A stretch of 64,000 nt of DNA from Paenibacillus massiliensis subsp. panacisoli DSM 21345 (lineage in GTDB: Bacteria; Bacillota; Bacilli; Paenibacillales; Paenibacillaceae), in the NCBI RefSeq assembly GCF_000426545.1, contig NZ_AUFO01000015.1:1-64000 (forward strand), written 5' to 3'. A program made the translations under genes and the position numbers. Position 1 is the first letter of the stretch; each line of letters begins with the position of its first letter. This document shows, one piece after another, positions 55,156 to 64,000 of the stretch. Below the pieces are notes generated by a model that worked only from the letters and a program-made list of their open reading frames with translations, made no database searches and was not told the DNA's origin.

Positions 55156-55299
55156 ATAGATCACCCTCCTTGCTGTTCAGTCTTCATATGAATATTGTAA
55201 GCTCTGTAGTCCAGTTACATGGGCAGAGCCAGCACAAAAAACTTATCTTCAGTTCACCCAAGGCTGCGAGAGACACGGTAGCATCATGCATTACGTGAT

Positions 55300-56709
55300 T
55301 TATCCTTTTTGGCCATCCTTGACCGTCTTAATAAATCTGTGAAGTCTTTGCAATCCCTCGTCAATCTCTTCTAAAGTAAGATTCCCGTAACCCATAACCA
55401 GTCTTCCAGGGTGGTTGCCTTTCAGTCTTGCATAATCTTCAAAAGTGCCAAGCCGTACGCCGTATGCTTCAAGCTGCTTCCAATCTGTTCCCCCGAATAT
55501 CTCGGGGCGAAATAGAATCTGTATGTGCATGCCTGTGTCAACGCCCATAGTACAAGCTTCCTCCTTGAATAATAGTCGGAGCCTGCCTTCCAGAAAGATG
55601 CGTTTTTTTCTGTAAAGTGCCTTCATTTTGTGGATATGTCTTTCGAAATGCCCATCCATCATGAAACGTGCAAGTGCAGACTGGGTTAGATTGGATGATG
55701 CCAAATTCATATCAAACTTGGTCTGAAGTACTTGGTCAATGAGGCTTGGTGGTACGATCAAAAAGCCGATACGCAGGGTTGGTGATAAGGTTTTGCTGAA
55801 CGTTCCGGCATAAATCACCCGGGAGGGAGCCAGGATCTGCAGGGGCGGAATGGGGGATCCCTTATGGCGAAACTCACTATCATAATCGTCTTCCACAATG
55901 TAATGTCCTGACGCTTCGGCCAATTTTACTGCCTCCCGCCTTCGTTGCATGGAAAGAACGCTACCAGTCGGATATTGGTGGGAAGGGGTGACAATGATGA
56001 GTCCTGCTGGTGATGTCCGGGGAATATGCTTCAATACCATACCTTCATTGTCTACAGGAACTGGATAAAGGTTATACTTCAAGCGGCCGAAAATATCGCT
56101 GGTAAACCCGATCGTGGGATCTTCGATATATGCCGTTTGAAATTGGCCAGAGAGGGCGGATGCCAGAAGCAGGAAGCTGTTCGAAGTTCCGGAAGTGATG
56201 ATGATATCGTCTGGACTGCAGCGGATGCCCTTGGCACGGTATACATAGCGTGTGATGGCCTCACGGAGTGTTTTGTGACCCCGGCAATCACCGTAATCGA
56301 GGACGTTGTCCATCTCATAGCTCATGATTTCCCGAGTATACTTGCTCCAAAGCTTCCGAGGGAAATAACGCAAATCAGGGGTGCCTGCGTCAAAGTTAAT
56401 CTCTTTGAATGCATCTCCCGGGGCAGCTTGTAAAGCTTCATGTTCCAACTGCGGTAGGAGCTTGTTTTGAGCACCTTCAGCGATATATGTCCCTGAGCCG
56501 ATATGGGTGCATAAATATCCCTCAGAGGTTAACTGTTCGTAGACTTCGATCACGATATTCCGTGCAATCCCCATATCCTGAGCGGCCCTTCGTGTCGGAG
56601 GCAGCTTCAGCCCGGGAGGAAGCAAACCGCTTTCAATTTGATCACGCAAATAACCATATAACTGCTTCGTTATGGATCCGGTACCTATTGCTGGGCTAAA
56701 TCCAAACAA
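55300..56709 (-). CDS. MocR/PdxR-family regulator (GntR HTH plus aminotransferase domain)
   Basis: A 469-residue fusion regulator. Residues about 10-80 form the GntR winged helix (L-Y-G-Y-L-R-D-Q-I-E-S-G-L-L-P-P-G-L-K-L-P-P-T-R). Residues about 100-465 form a type I aminotransferase fold. V-T-P-S-H-Q-Y-P-T-G, E-D-D-Y-D-S-E-F and the PLP-lysine motif G-T-F-S-K-T-L-S-P are all conserved, so pyridoxal phosphate should bind. MocR proteins use PLP or its adducts as signal. It is divergent from an aldo-keto reductase gene about 110 bases away, the obvious target. Confidence 0.93.
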   Translation of the reverse strand: MFGFSPAIGTGSITKQLYGYLRDQIESGLLPPGLKLPPTRRAAQDMGIARNIVIEVYEQLTSEGYLCTHIGSGTYIAEGAQNKLLPQLEHEALQAAPGDAFKEINFDAGTPDLRYFPRKLWSKYTREIMSYEMDNVLDYGDCRGHKTLREAITRYVYRAKGIRCSPDDIIITSGTSNSFLLLASALSGQFQTAYIEDPTIGFTSDIFGRLKYNLYPVPVDNEGMVLKHIPRTSPAGLIIVTPSHQYPTGSVLSMQRRREAVKLAEASGHYIVEDDYDSEFRHKGSPIPPLQILAPSRVIYAGTFSKTLSPTLRIGFLIVPPSLIDQVLQTKFDMNLASSNLTQSALARFMMDGHFERHIHKMKALYRKKRIFLEGRLRLLFKEEACTMGVDTGMHIQILFRPEIFGGTDWKQLEAYGVRLGTFEDYARLKGNHPGRLVMGYGNLTLEEIDEGLQRLHRFIKTVKDGQKG

Positions 56710-56818
56710 TTCTTATCCCCCCGATTGGTTCCTAGAAATAGACGGTAATTGGCTCTTATGGTTGTTATTCTCTCTTATTATACTGAACAGGAACGAAAGA
56801 ACAAAGGAGATGAACAAC

Positions 56819-57826
56819 ATGCTCAAACGCCAATTGGGGAGATCCGGAATAGAAGTGAGCGCATTAGGAATGGGCTGTTGGGCCATAGGTGGCCCTTGGC
56901 ATGATGCAGATACTGGTAGGTCCTTTGGCTGGGGAGAAGTGAATGATGAGGACTCTATTGCTGCGATTCACTGTGCGCTTGACTCTGGCATCACTTTGAT
57001 CGATACAGCGGATAACTACGGAGCAGGCCACAGCGAGAGAGTGATCGGACAGGCATTAAAGGGACGGAGATCCCAGGCGGTAATTGCCACTAAATTCGGT
57101 AATGTTACGAATGAGGAGACGAAGGAGGCGACAGGCCAGAATGCTGGCCGGGATTATATCAAGCAGGCTTGTGAATCATCCCTCAGAAGATTGAATACGG
57201 ATTATATTGATTTATATCAATTTCATCTAAGCAGTTACCCCGAGGAGCAGGCTCCGGAGGTCTTGGGAGTGCTTGAAGAGCTTGTGGCTGAGGGAAAAAT
57301 TCGTTATTTCGGCTGGTCTACTGATCTGCCTGGTCATGCTCGTATTTTTGCGGAGAGCTCATACTGTACGGCTATTCAACATGAAATGAATATATTTCGG
57401 GACAATGACGACATGATTAGCCTGTGTGAAGAACACCAGCTGGCAAGCATCAACCGGGGACCTCTTGCTATGGGCCTGCTTACTGGAAAATACTCGAATG
57501 CTGTTACCGTAACCGATTTGAAGGATATCCGCGGAAGAAATGATTTGGATTGGTTGACGTATTTTAAGGACGGCGTCCCCTCGCCAAGAATGATCACTCA
57601 ATTGAATAATATCCGTGAGATTCTAACTTCTAACGGCCGCTCTCTGACACAAGGAGCACTGGCTTGGTTGTGGGCAAGAAGTGAATCCAGCCTTCCCATA
57701 CCAGGATTTCGCAATATCAATCAGGTGATGGAAAATGCAAAAGCGGCAGAGTTTGGACCATTAACCAAAGTACAGATGGAGCAAATTCAGCAGCAGCTTA
57801 GTCAGGCCGCAGACAGTACACAATAA
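56819..57826 (+). CDS. Aldo/keto reductase divergent from the MocR regulator
   Basis: A 335-residue aldo-keto reductase. M-L-K-R-Q-L-G-R-S-G-I-E-V-S-A-L-G-M-G-C-W starts the barrel, L-I-D-T-A-D-N-Y-G-A-G-H gives Asp and Tyr, A-T-K-F gives Lys and Y-Q-F-H gives His of the catalytic tetrad. S-L-P-I-P-G-F-R-N near the C-terminus binds NADPH. The frame opens at 56672 and two ATGs are possible (56810, 56819); AAAGGAG touches the first and is ideally spaced for the second. The MocR neighbour raises the possibility of a B6 vitamer or amino-sugar carbonyl substrate, which is inference. Confidence 0.9.
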   Translation: MLKRQLGRSGIEVSALGMGCWAIGGPWHDADTGRSFGWGEVNDEDSIAAIHCALDSGITLIDTADNYGAGHSERVIGQALKGRRSQAVIATKFGNVTNEETKEATGQNAGRDYIKQACESSLRRLNTDYIDLYQFHLSSYPEEQAPEVLGVLEELVAEGKIRYFGWSTDLPGHARIFAESSYCTAIQHEMNIFRDNDDMISLCEEHQLASINRGPLAMGLLTGKYSNAVTVTDLKDIRGRNDLDWLTYFKDGVPSPRMITQLNNIREILTSNGRSLTQGALAWLWARSESSLPIPGFRNINQVMENAKAAEFGPLTKVQMEQIQQQLSQAADSTQ

Positions 57827-57928
57827 ATATTAACGGAGTCGGTACATAAGGGGCATCTGCATCCAGTTGCCCAAAAGGGGGCACGGGCAGGTTTACAAAA
57901 TCACGGAAATTCTCCAAACTCAAAATCA

Positions 57929-57962
57929 CTGTCAGGGCGAATTCCCCTGACGGTTTTTTTTC
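57929..57962 (+). terminator. Intrinsic terminator after the aldo-keto reductase
   Basis: CTGTCAGGG and CCCCTGACGG pair around a six-base loop, followed by eight T residues. Confidence 0.85.
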
Positions 57963-58116
57963 TTGCGTCTGTCTACCACCTTTCTTAAGCTCTACAATCC
58001 ATTATTCTTATGACTATTATTAATCTTTGATTTCTAGTAACAGGAAAGAAAGGTATGAATATGAATGAAATTGCATAATTGACGTGATCATAGGTTTCGA
58101 TTAAAATCAATTAATT

Positions 58117-58135
58117 GAAAATGATTATCATTGAG
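58117..58135 (+). promoter_or_regulatory. Fur box
   Basis: GAAAATGATTATCATTGAG agrees with the Fur consensus GATAATGATTATCATTATC at 15 of 19 positions, including the full central ATGATTATCAT palindrome. It lies 24 bases before the iron permease fragment. Confidence 0.85.
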
Positions 58136-58158
58136 AAAAGTGATGTGATACCTACTCC

Positions 58159-58689
58159 ATGAATGATACCGTGAAGCCCCTCCGGTTCACTCTCGTCTTG
58201 CTTCTGGCTATGTTGCTGCTCGGTTGCTCCATGTTCATGGCAATTTCTTTTAGAGCCAAGGATTTAACGATCAGTAACGTGTGGGAGGCCGTATTCAGCT
58301 ATGACCGCAGCTCAACCGCGCATCAGATTATTCAAGAGGTACGACTTCCCCGGGTAATCGCCGCTGCCTTGGTAGGAGCTGCTTTTGCTGTGGCAGGAGC
58401 CTTAATGCAGGGTGTCACCCGTAATCCACTAGCCGATGTAGGCGTGTTAGGCATCAACGCAGGAGCGATGTTTGTTGTGGCGATTAGCTTTGTGCTGTTC
58501 CCCCATCTTCCGTTCACGATCCTGGTGCTGCTGGCTTTCTTAGGTGCACTCGCCAGTACAGGCTTCATTTACCTCCTTGGCGCAGGAACTCCGGGCGGAT
58601 TAACCCCCATGAAGCTGACGCTCGCTGGAACAGTGGTCGCCGCATTGCTGCATTCGTTAACCTCGGGTATCGCGCAGAAGGTAAGCTAA
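58159..58689 (+). pseudogene. Truncated FecCD-type siderophore ABC permease
   Basis: The N-terminal half (176 residues) of an iron-siderophore permease. The family blocks R-L-P-R-V-I-A-A-A-L-V-G-A-A-F-A-V-A-G-A-L-M-Q-G-V-T-R-N-P-L-A-D-V-G-V-L-G and L-T-L-A-G-T-V-V-A-A-L-L-H-S-L-T-S are intact. Normal members have about 330 residues and ten helices. Here the frame ends S-G-I-A-Q-K-V-S-stop just where the second half should begin, and the downstream DNA is unrelated, so a deletion or rearrangement joined foreign DNA near 58675. The Fur box upstream is preserved. Transport function is not expected. Confidence 0.85.
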
Positions 58690-58694
58690 TCGTG

Positions 58695-58847
58695 ATGACA
58701 TCACATAACAAAGAAGATATTCATTTGTTATGTGACTACACGTTTAACATCATTGAGGGAAAAGTGAGGGAAGTTAAAGAGAAGGAAGGAAATTCTGACG
58801 CTAATGGTCAAGAACAAGCCGCACTTATAGTAACTCCCCCAGGTTGA
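58695..58847 (+). CDS. Possible 50-residue small protein after the rearrangement point
   Basis: A short open frame begins M-T-S-H-N-K-E-D-I-H and ends A-A-L-I-V-T-P-P-G, stop at 58847. A weak GAAGGT lies upstream. The peptide is hydrophilic, with a K/E-rich middle. I recognise no family. It could be a real small gene or the tail of a larger protein whose 5' part was lost at the break in the permease gene. A perfect ten-base-arm inverted repeat (ACATAACAAA...TTTGTTATGT, 58704-58734) lies within it. Confidence 0.3.
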   Translation: MTSHNKEDIHLLCDYTFNIIEGKVREVKEKEGNSDANGQEQAALIVTPPG

Positions 58848-58879
58848 GTATGGGCGTATCGACTAGTTAAATCCGTATT

Positions 58880-60508
58880 TCATTGTCCCGTATGCTCACG
58901 ATACCAATCATTGGCCTCCTGCAGCACCTCGGCTCCCCCAGCACCCATGAATTCATGAACGAATTCGTCAAAATACGATAGGGGCTTCTCACCCGTGATG
59001 ATGGCAACGTAGGCTTTGTTCTTCAGCTTCATCAGCTCGGGCCCATACCTGCTCAAGGCTGGAGTGGCAATCTCCAAGGCATTGTAGATACCGTCTCGGT
59101 CAAGCTTCTGCGTCGAGGCCCACTCTGCGCCCCGGTCTGTAGGCATCCGTGGTACCGTCATGCCAAGATTGGCGCCGATCTTGTTCTGATAGCTGAACAT
59201 GCTGTTGTAGGGCGGCAGGACGATGACATCCTTCCTGTTGGCATCAGCCCATTCCCAATGCTTGCCCATGACGCCATAATTCATGGACGTATATTCGTCC
59301 AGATCGGGATTGGCACTGACGTAATCCAGCATTTGCAGAATTCGCTCCATCTTGCCTGGCTCCTTGGCGGCATCGGCCCCGATAGCCGTGAAGCTCATCA
59401 GCATATCGTATGCCTTGGAGCCTCGTTGTTCATAGGGTCCCGTGAAGGGCTGACCGAAGGTAATTCTTGCGTCGGGCTCCTTCGCGAGCAGCTCCCGAGC
59501 ATTGAAGGTTGCCTCTACAGGTGACTCTTCCGCAGCCATCCCTTCGCGGTAGTGCAAGGTCTTGTAATCGCCCTGCTGGACCCAATGATAATAATTACCC
59601 TTGGAGGTCATGCCGATTCTGCCCTGAATAAAGGCGTGCGAGAGGTGCTTGTAGCCGCCCTTGTTCTCACCAGTGATAAATTCGGGATCAATGATGCCAT
59701 CCTGGTACCATTTGCGGAGGTATTGCAGAGACTCCTTCATCTCTGGCTCCAGAGCGCCGATGACCAGCTCTTGATCCTTCTTACCAAAATACAGCTGATC
59801 TGCGAAGACGATCTGACCGAAGGCGCCAAAGACGACATTCATGCCTTCACTCGATAGACCGTAGGTATCTTTCAGGCCATTGCCGTCGGGATCGCCATTC
59901 GCAAAGGCGTAGATGACCTTCTCGAACTCCTCCAGCGTCTCAGGTATCTTCAGACCAAGCGTGTCCAGCCAATCCTGGCGATACACCACTGGAATCCGGT
60001 AGATATTCGTAGGATTCACGACAGGGATACCGTAATATTTGCCATCAATGGTGCCATAGTTCTCATAGGATGGAGCATGCTCACGAATCGCCCTCAAGAG
60101 GTTGGGGGCGTTCTGCTCCAGCATGTCCCTTGGTATCTCTGCGAGCATGCCTTGCTGCTGATACTTCAGAAGATCCTGCGGCTGTCTTATCCTGAACAGA
60201 TCAGGAATGGCTCCTTGTGCCAGCTTCATGTCGAGAAGTGACTCATAGCGGTTATTCTCAAGGTTCCATATATCCAGTCGTACATTGAATTTGTTCTCGA
60301 CATACCGAACCATCTCGGCATCCTCCGGCACGGGGAGATTCTGATGCATCGTCCAGGAAATATGGAATTCAGGAGCAGCAGAGGCTACGGAGGCCCGCGG
60401 TTCGTCTATGTCTGTAGTGGAACTCACTACCGAATCACAGCCGCTAATGATGCCTAACCATATGACTGCGGCAAGAACGCCGAAGCGCTGTAATCTCTTC
60501 ATTTGCAT
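58880..60508 (-). CDS. Extracellular solute-binding lipoprotein (LplA type)
   Basis: A 542-residue lipoprotein. The signal peptide ends I-I-S-G-C-D, with the acylated Cys near residue 24. The mature part shows the Paenibacillus LplA-type features: W-T-M-H-Q-N-L-P-V-P-E-D-A-E-M-V-R-Y-V-E near 55, Q-G-A-I-P-D-L-F near 95-102 and the calcium-loop-like D-P-D-G-N-G-L-K-D-T-Y-G-L near 205-217. It binds an oligosaccharide. ATG at 60508 follows AAGG. It is the gene after the membrane AraC sensor on the same strand, the usual pair, but no permease genes follow; instead the rearranged region begins. Confidence 0.9.
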   Translation of the reverse strand: MQMKRLQRFGVLAAVIWLGIISGCDSVVSSTTDIDEPRASVASAAPEFHISWTMHQNLPVPEDAEMVRYVENKFNVRLDIWNLENNRYESLLDMKLAQGAIPDLFRIRQPQDLLKYQQQGMLAEIPRDMLEQNAPNLLRAIREHAPSYENYGTIDGKYYGIPVVNPTNIYRIPVVYRQDWLDTLGLKIPETLEEFEKVIYAFANGDPDGNGLKDTYGLSSEGMNVVFGAFGQIVFADQLYFGKKDQELVIGALEPEMKESLQYLRKWYQDGIIDPEFITGENKGGYKHLSHAFIQGRIGMTSKGNYYHWVQQGDYKTLHYREGMAAEESPVEATFNARELLAKEPDARITFGQPFTGPYEQRGSKAYDMLMSFTAIGADAAKEPGKMERILQMLDYVSANPDLDEYTSMNYGVMGKHWEWADANRKDVIVLPPYNSMFSYQNKIGANLGMTVPRMPTDRGAEWASTQKLDRDGIYNALEIATPALSRYGPELMKLKNKAYVAIITGEKPLSYFDEFVHEFMGAGGAEVLQEANDWYREHTGQ

Positions 60509-60600
60509 GCTGTGGAACCTTCCTATGCGTTATTCGGACTCGTGGGCTGCAGGCCAGCGGTAGATGCTTTTCATGTACAAGATGTCAGCTTCACGTCCGT

Positions 60601-60653
60601 TACGTCTGCTTTACGTGTGCTATGTCTGCTTTACTTGTGTTAGGTCTGCTTCA
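60601..60653. repeat. 20-bp tandem repeat, about 2.6 copies
   Basis: Units TACGTCTGCTTTACGTGTGC, TATGTCTGCTTTACTTGTGT and a partial TAGGTCTGCTTCA follow one another. The last unit runs into the final codons and stop of the AraC-type gene on the minus strand. Confidence 0.75.
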
Positions 60654-62973
60654 AAGTACGCAGGTAATTGCCTGGTGTACAGCCGTGGATTTCCTTGAAT
60701 TTTTTGATAAAATAAGCCGCTGTGCCATAGCCTACTGTAGCAGCGACCTGCTCGACGGTCATGTCGGTGGTCTCAATCAGCGCTTTGGCCTGCTCCATAC
60801 GCTGGTTGGTTATATAGCTTGTGTACGTGACACCGAGTTCTTCCTTGAAGAGCTTGCTCAGGTACTTTGGACTGATATACACCTGTGCAGCTACCGCCTC
60901 AAGTGATAGATCCTCTGCCAGGTGGCTATGGATATATTCCCTCGCAAGTTCAATGCTGGAGACGGCACGTTCACTGTTGCGCTTTTCCATCTGCATCATG
61001 AAGTCGGCAACCACATCCATGAGCCAACTCCGGAACTCCAGAATATTCTGAATCTCCATATACTGATAGTACAAATCCAGCTTCCCTTGCTCAGGGTGGC
61101 TGTACCGAACATTCTTCATATAATCGGAGACGGTGAACACCGTGTTCGATAGTATAAAATGACAGTAATCCGCAGGATAGTTATCCTCGCGCATAGCGGC
61201 GACGAGCTGGTCAAGCACGATTGTGACTTCATCCGCTTGTCTGGCATGCAGCTTCTCACGGAAGCGGACGAGAATGGACTGTGGCAGCTCCTCCAGGCTA
61301 TGCTCTCGCTCCAGTAAATGATGATCCCGCAGAATCGGCATTTCCGGCAGGAAATACCCGTATTTCATCAAGACTTGGGCCTTGTTATAGCTCTCATGGA
61401 TGTCCGTCAGCTCCTGCACCCAGGAGCCCCACGCGAGCTGAAAGTCCAGACTGAGTTGCTGCCGTCCTACAGTGAGTACAAATGCAGACAGCTTCTCCAG
61501 TAGCAGATCGTTCGCTTCTTCGGCACCCAGTATGATCACCAGCTTTTTGTCAGGCAGCTCTTCGGCAATGATGTGGCTTCGCGGATAGCTTTGTGAAGGA
61601 CTATGCGACAGGGTAGCCTCCTCCAGCTGCTTGATCATTTCATGTACCACATATTCCATATGGATGGAGCTTAGCCGGGCGAACACTTCTCCAGAGTTCA
61701 CGACTATACAGGCATAATGGCGAAAATCATGCGGGAGACGCAGGTGACTTCGTTCATTCGACCATTCCTCGCGGGAATAGCCGTTGCGGAGCAAGGTCAG
61801 TATCGTATTATGCTTAATGACCGAGCTGCTCGCGAGCAGGGTCTCTTCGAGGCTTGAGACCTTATCGCTTAATCGAAGGAAGGCCGTGTCGATCAGCTTG
61901 AATTCATTCGTGACCTGCGCAGTCGCAGGATCGAGTGAATCCTTAATTTTGCCGACCAGCCGTTTGATCGGACTGTAGCTTGCTCTGGCCAGAAAGCCGG
62001 ATAGTGCAATACCGATTAGAATGACCAGCAGACAGATACCGAGAATCAGCTTCTGCACGACAATGGTCTTCTCATAATAAGAACTGGCAGGCATGGCACT
62101 CATGATCTTCCAGCCTGTGGATGGAAGCGTCTCATAGGATACTACATAGGAGGTGTCATTGACCATGTTGTGAAAGCTGCCGCTCTCCGCAGCGGATATG
62201 AGGGCACTGGTCGCGTCAGAGCTGTAAGCGTGGGTCGGCTCCTCCTGCGACAGGCCGGATATACTGGTGCCGGAAGAATCCACAATAAACGTGCTACTAT
62301 ATGGAGACGGCATCATATTCTGAATGATACCGCTAATGGCGCTTTCTTTGACATCAATAGCAATCATCAGGTCGGCGTTCTCGCCAGAGGCTTGAAAGGG
62401 GTAGCTATGGGCATAGGTGATCAAGCCAGCGTCATGGTTATCAGGTATATCGGATAGAACATCAACAGGAACAGGACGAGCTCCCGTCCATAGACTGCTA
62501 TGCTCGTTGCTCCGCATACCTTGGACCCAATCGGACAGCACGCTAGAGCTGCTGCCTTGATCTGCTTGATATTCAAGCCCGTAGATGGAAGAGAGCAGAA
62601 TATTCTGCTTCGGATTATATAGATGAATAGCATGCACGATGTCCGAGTTGCTGGCTACTTTGGACTTAAGCAGCTCCTGCAGATCAATGACCCTGCTCAG
62701 GTTGCTGTCCAGGGATGAATCGGCGAACCATCGCACATCAGCGTTCCTGTTCAGTGAGATATCCAGATAGATCTGCTGGACTCGCTCCAGAACGGCGGTC
62801 TCAATTGTATGAGCTGTATTCTCAAGAATCATCTGATGCTTGTCGTGTAATTCTTGCTTGTAGTTATTGGAGAAGTATATATAGAAGACAGAGCAGAGCA
62901 GCAGTACAATGACAAGCACAATAGAAATATAGGAAAATGCCAGATTGGCGAATACGGAATTCCACTTTTTCAA
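60640..62973 (-). CDS. Membrane AraC-family regulator with extracellular sensor
   Basis: A 777-residue one-component regulator. Two membrane helices (about 10-32 and about 300-322) enclose a Cache-like extracellular sensor of about 265 residues. A linker with a coiled coil follows (I-K-R-L-V-G-K-I-K-D-S-L, HAMP-like), then an unassigned cytoplasmic region, and two AraC helix-turn-helix motifs occupy about 670-775 (S-L-E-A-V-A-A-Q-V-Y-I-S-P-K-Y-L-S-K-L-F-K and T-V-E-Q-V-A-A-T-V-G-Y-G-T-A-A-Y-F-I-K-K-F-K). The type is typical of Paenibacillus oligosaccharide loci. It should sense a sugar outside the cell and activate the solute-binding lipoprotein gene just downstream. Confidence 0.92.
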   Translation of the reverse strand: MKKWNSVFANLAFSYISIVLVIVLLLCSVFYIYFSNNYKQELHDKHQMILENTAHTIETAVLERVQQIYLDISLNRNADVRWFADSSLDSNLSRVIDLQELLKSKVASNSDIVHAIHLYNPKQNILLSSIYGLEYQADQGSSSSVLSDWVQGMRSNEHSSLWTGARPVPVDVLSDIPDNHDAGLITYAHSYPFQASGENADLMIAIDVKESAISGIIQNMMPSPYSSTFIVDSSGTSISGLSQEEPTHAYSSDATSALISAAESGSFHNMVNDTSYVVSYETLPSTGWKIMSAMPASSYYEKTIVVQKLILGICLLVILIGIALSGFLARASYSPIKRLVGKIKDSLDPATAQVTNEFKLIDTAFLRLSDKVSSLEETLLASSSVIKHNTILTLLRNGYSREEWSNERSHLRLPHDFRHYACIVVNSGEVFARLSSIHMEYVVHEMIKQLEEATLSHSPSQSYPRSHIIAEELPDKKLVIILGAEEANDLLLEKLSAFVLTVGRQQLSLDFQLAWGSWVQELTDIHESYNKAQVLMKYGYFLPEMPILRDHHLLEREHSLEELPQSILVRFREKLHARQADEVTIVLDQLVAAMREDNYPADYCHFILSNTVFTVSDYMKNVRYSHPEQGKLDLYYQYMEIQNILEFRSWLMDVVADFMMQMEKRNSERAVSSIELAREYIHSHLAEDLSLEAVAAQVYISPKYLSKLFKEELGVTYTSYITNQRMEQAKALIETTDMTVEQVAATVGYGTAAYFIKKFKEIHGCTPGNYLRTLKQT

Positions 62974-63235
62974 GATATACTCTCCCTCCCGCTGCGATTA
63001 TACACCACACCTTTAAGGGCTTATACACAAGAAACTGTCGAATTTCATTAACGGAATGTAAAATTAGCACCTTCATTATAGACGATATTTGCTTGTTTTT
63101 TACATAAATCTTCATAAACTAGTGAGAGCATCCCAAATTGATATAAAGGAGAAATTGTTATATTGCTGTAGAGCAAGCTCCGATGCTAGATTGGGGTCGA
63201 ATCGTTCGATATCCAAAAAGATGGGAGCATACAAA

Positions 63236-64000
63236 TTGAAAAAGAAGTCCACTCGAAAGCTAGTATCTGTGACGTTGGGATTAATGTTGCTGTCTAATGG
63301 CGTTGCCTTACATCCTTCTTATGCTGCATCAGGCGAGTCTCAGACTCCACCCTCGATCGAGCTGCCAGCAGCACCCATTTGGGGGCACTTTGTAGACACG
63401 TACAAAAATAATACCCCCGTCAATATGGAGGTCTATTCGAACTCTGCCATTGGAATGCTGTCAGGCTTCCTGGATCTGTGGACCCCAGGCGATTCCTGGA
63501 ATAACGGAACGAAGCTGAACAGCAGCGTGCTGGATGCCAACATTCAGTATGTGGTCGACTTGTCTAAGACCCGTAGTGCGGCAGATGAGGAACGAGCCTA
63601 CTACGATGACCGCCGGAATCAGTCCTATGGTGCTGTTGAGGGTCTGGGGTCTTTAACTGAGGTGTACCGTGAGAAGTCCGGAACATATACGACGATTAAC
63701 AGCATTCCTGAGAATGCTACATCGGTCAAGTACAATGATGGCAACGGCTCCAATAAGGCGGGAGACTCCGACTCCGAGCTGGGCAAGATGGTTGACCTGA
63801 TCGGGAAGCTGCGCGGTAACTATGCTTCGACTCAACAAGCAAAAAATTACTATAGCTATGCTCGTCCATACCGTTGGGCTAACGATACTTCGATCATCGT
63901 GCCTACACTGGTGCCAGCGATCAGCCAGACGCCAGCGAAGGACGGAGGATTCCCGAGTGGTCATACGAATGCTTCGTATCTGGCGGCTCTGTCACTCGCC
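63236..64000 (+). CDS. Secreted PAP2-family phosphatase, N-terminal part
   Basis: The first 255 residues of an exported acid-phosphatase-like protein; the 3' end is outside the window. The signal peptide (L-K-K-K-S-T-R-K-L-V-S-V-T-L to H-P-S-Y-A-A) is followed by a long helical region and K-D-G-G-F-P-S-G-H-T-N-A-S-Y near 238-251, the P-S-G-H motif of class A non-specific acid phosphatases and vanadium haloperoxidases, with its catalytic His. The start is probably TTG at 63236 (GGGAG eight bases upstream); an in-frame ATG at 63221 has a poor ribosome site. It is preceded by about 260 bases holding no other gene. Confidence 0.85.
   Translation, partial: MKKKSTRKLVSVTLGLMLLSNGVALHPSYAASGESQTPPSIELPAAPIWGHFVDTYKNNTPVNMEVYSNSAIGMLSGFLDLWTPGDSWNNGTKLNSSVLDANIQYVVDLSKTRSAADEERAYYDDRRNQSYGAVEGLGSLTEVYREKSGTYTTINSIPENATSVKYNDGNGSNKAGDSDSELGKMVDLIGKLRGNYASTQQAKNYYSYARPYRWANDTSIIVPTLVPAISQTPAKDGGFPSGHTNASYLAALSLA

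Overview
The window looks like chromosomal DNA of a Paenibacillus-type Gram-positive (Bacillota). Base composition is near 50% GC, Shine-Dalgarno sites are strong (several with TTG or GTG starts), the sugar-uptake genes are of the Bacillota lipoprotein kind, and there is an AraR-controlled L-arabinose locus, LPXTG-type surface proteins, sigma/anti-sigma pairs and c-di-GMP-I riboswitches. No rRNA, tRNA or CRISPR array was seen. The genus is an inference from gene content.

Layout. 0-0.3 kb: 3' end of an IS3-type element. 0.8-7.9 kb: a 2097-residue cell-wall adhesin and its own class B sortase. 8-10.3 kb: SDR oxidoreductase with a divergent MerR regulator, a small protein with an Sm-like N-terminus, and a decayed methionine-synthase fragment. 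10.6-12 kb: two overlapping family-2 glycosyltransferases. 12.3-15.1 kb: ECF sigma factor with a DUF4179-type anti-sigma, and an AAC(3)-type acetyltransferase. 15.3-16.9 kb: a Mef-like macrolide efflux gene behind a leader with a consensus promoter, an 8-residue leader peptide ending R-I-R, an intrinsic terminator and a hairpin that reaches the ribosome site. 17-24.5 kb: membrane diguanylate cyclase, MaoC-like protein, copper-amine-oxidase-like stalk protein, MerR/aldo-keto reductase operon, AraC/GyrI-like regulator and a small membrane protein. 24.6-27.4 kb: a MITE-like element, an unknown 422-residue protein and a GNAT acetyltransferase.

27.6-32.7 kb: two tandem c-di-GMP-I riboswitches control a secreted transglutaminase-like protein, which is followed by a second LPQTG adhesin. 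With the diguanylate cyclase 10 kb away this suggests c-di-GMP control of the cell surface. 32.8-35.2 kb: LysR regulator and divergent drug-efflux MFS gene. 35.7-46.1 kb: plant-polysaccharide locus (AraC regulator, sugar ABC lipoprotein and two permeases, an unknown 887-residue protein, GH105 and GH31 hydrolases). 46.4-51.8 kb: araR and, divergently, an FGGY kinase, araD and araA, with two AraR-like boxes between them. Two copies of a dispersed palindromic repeat flank or interrupt this locus and a partial third copy lies at 10.3 kb.

52-64 kb: Nudix hydrolase, a second ECF sigma/anti-sigma pair, a transposase remnant, glutathione peroxidase, a truncated XRE regulator, a MocR regulator divergent from an aldo-keto reductase, a truncated FecCD iron permease still behind a Fur box, an oligosaccharide-type binding lipoprotein with its membrane AraC sensor, and the start of a secreted PAP2 phosphatase. 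The stretch from 53.8 to 58.9 kb carries three broken genes and looks like an area of past rearrangement.
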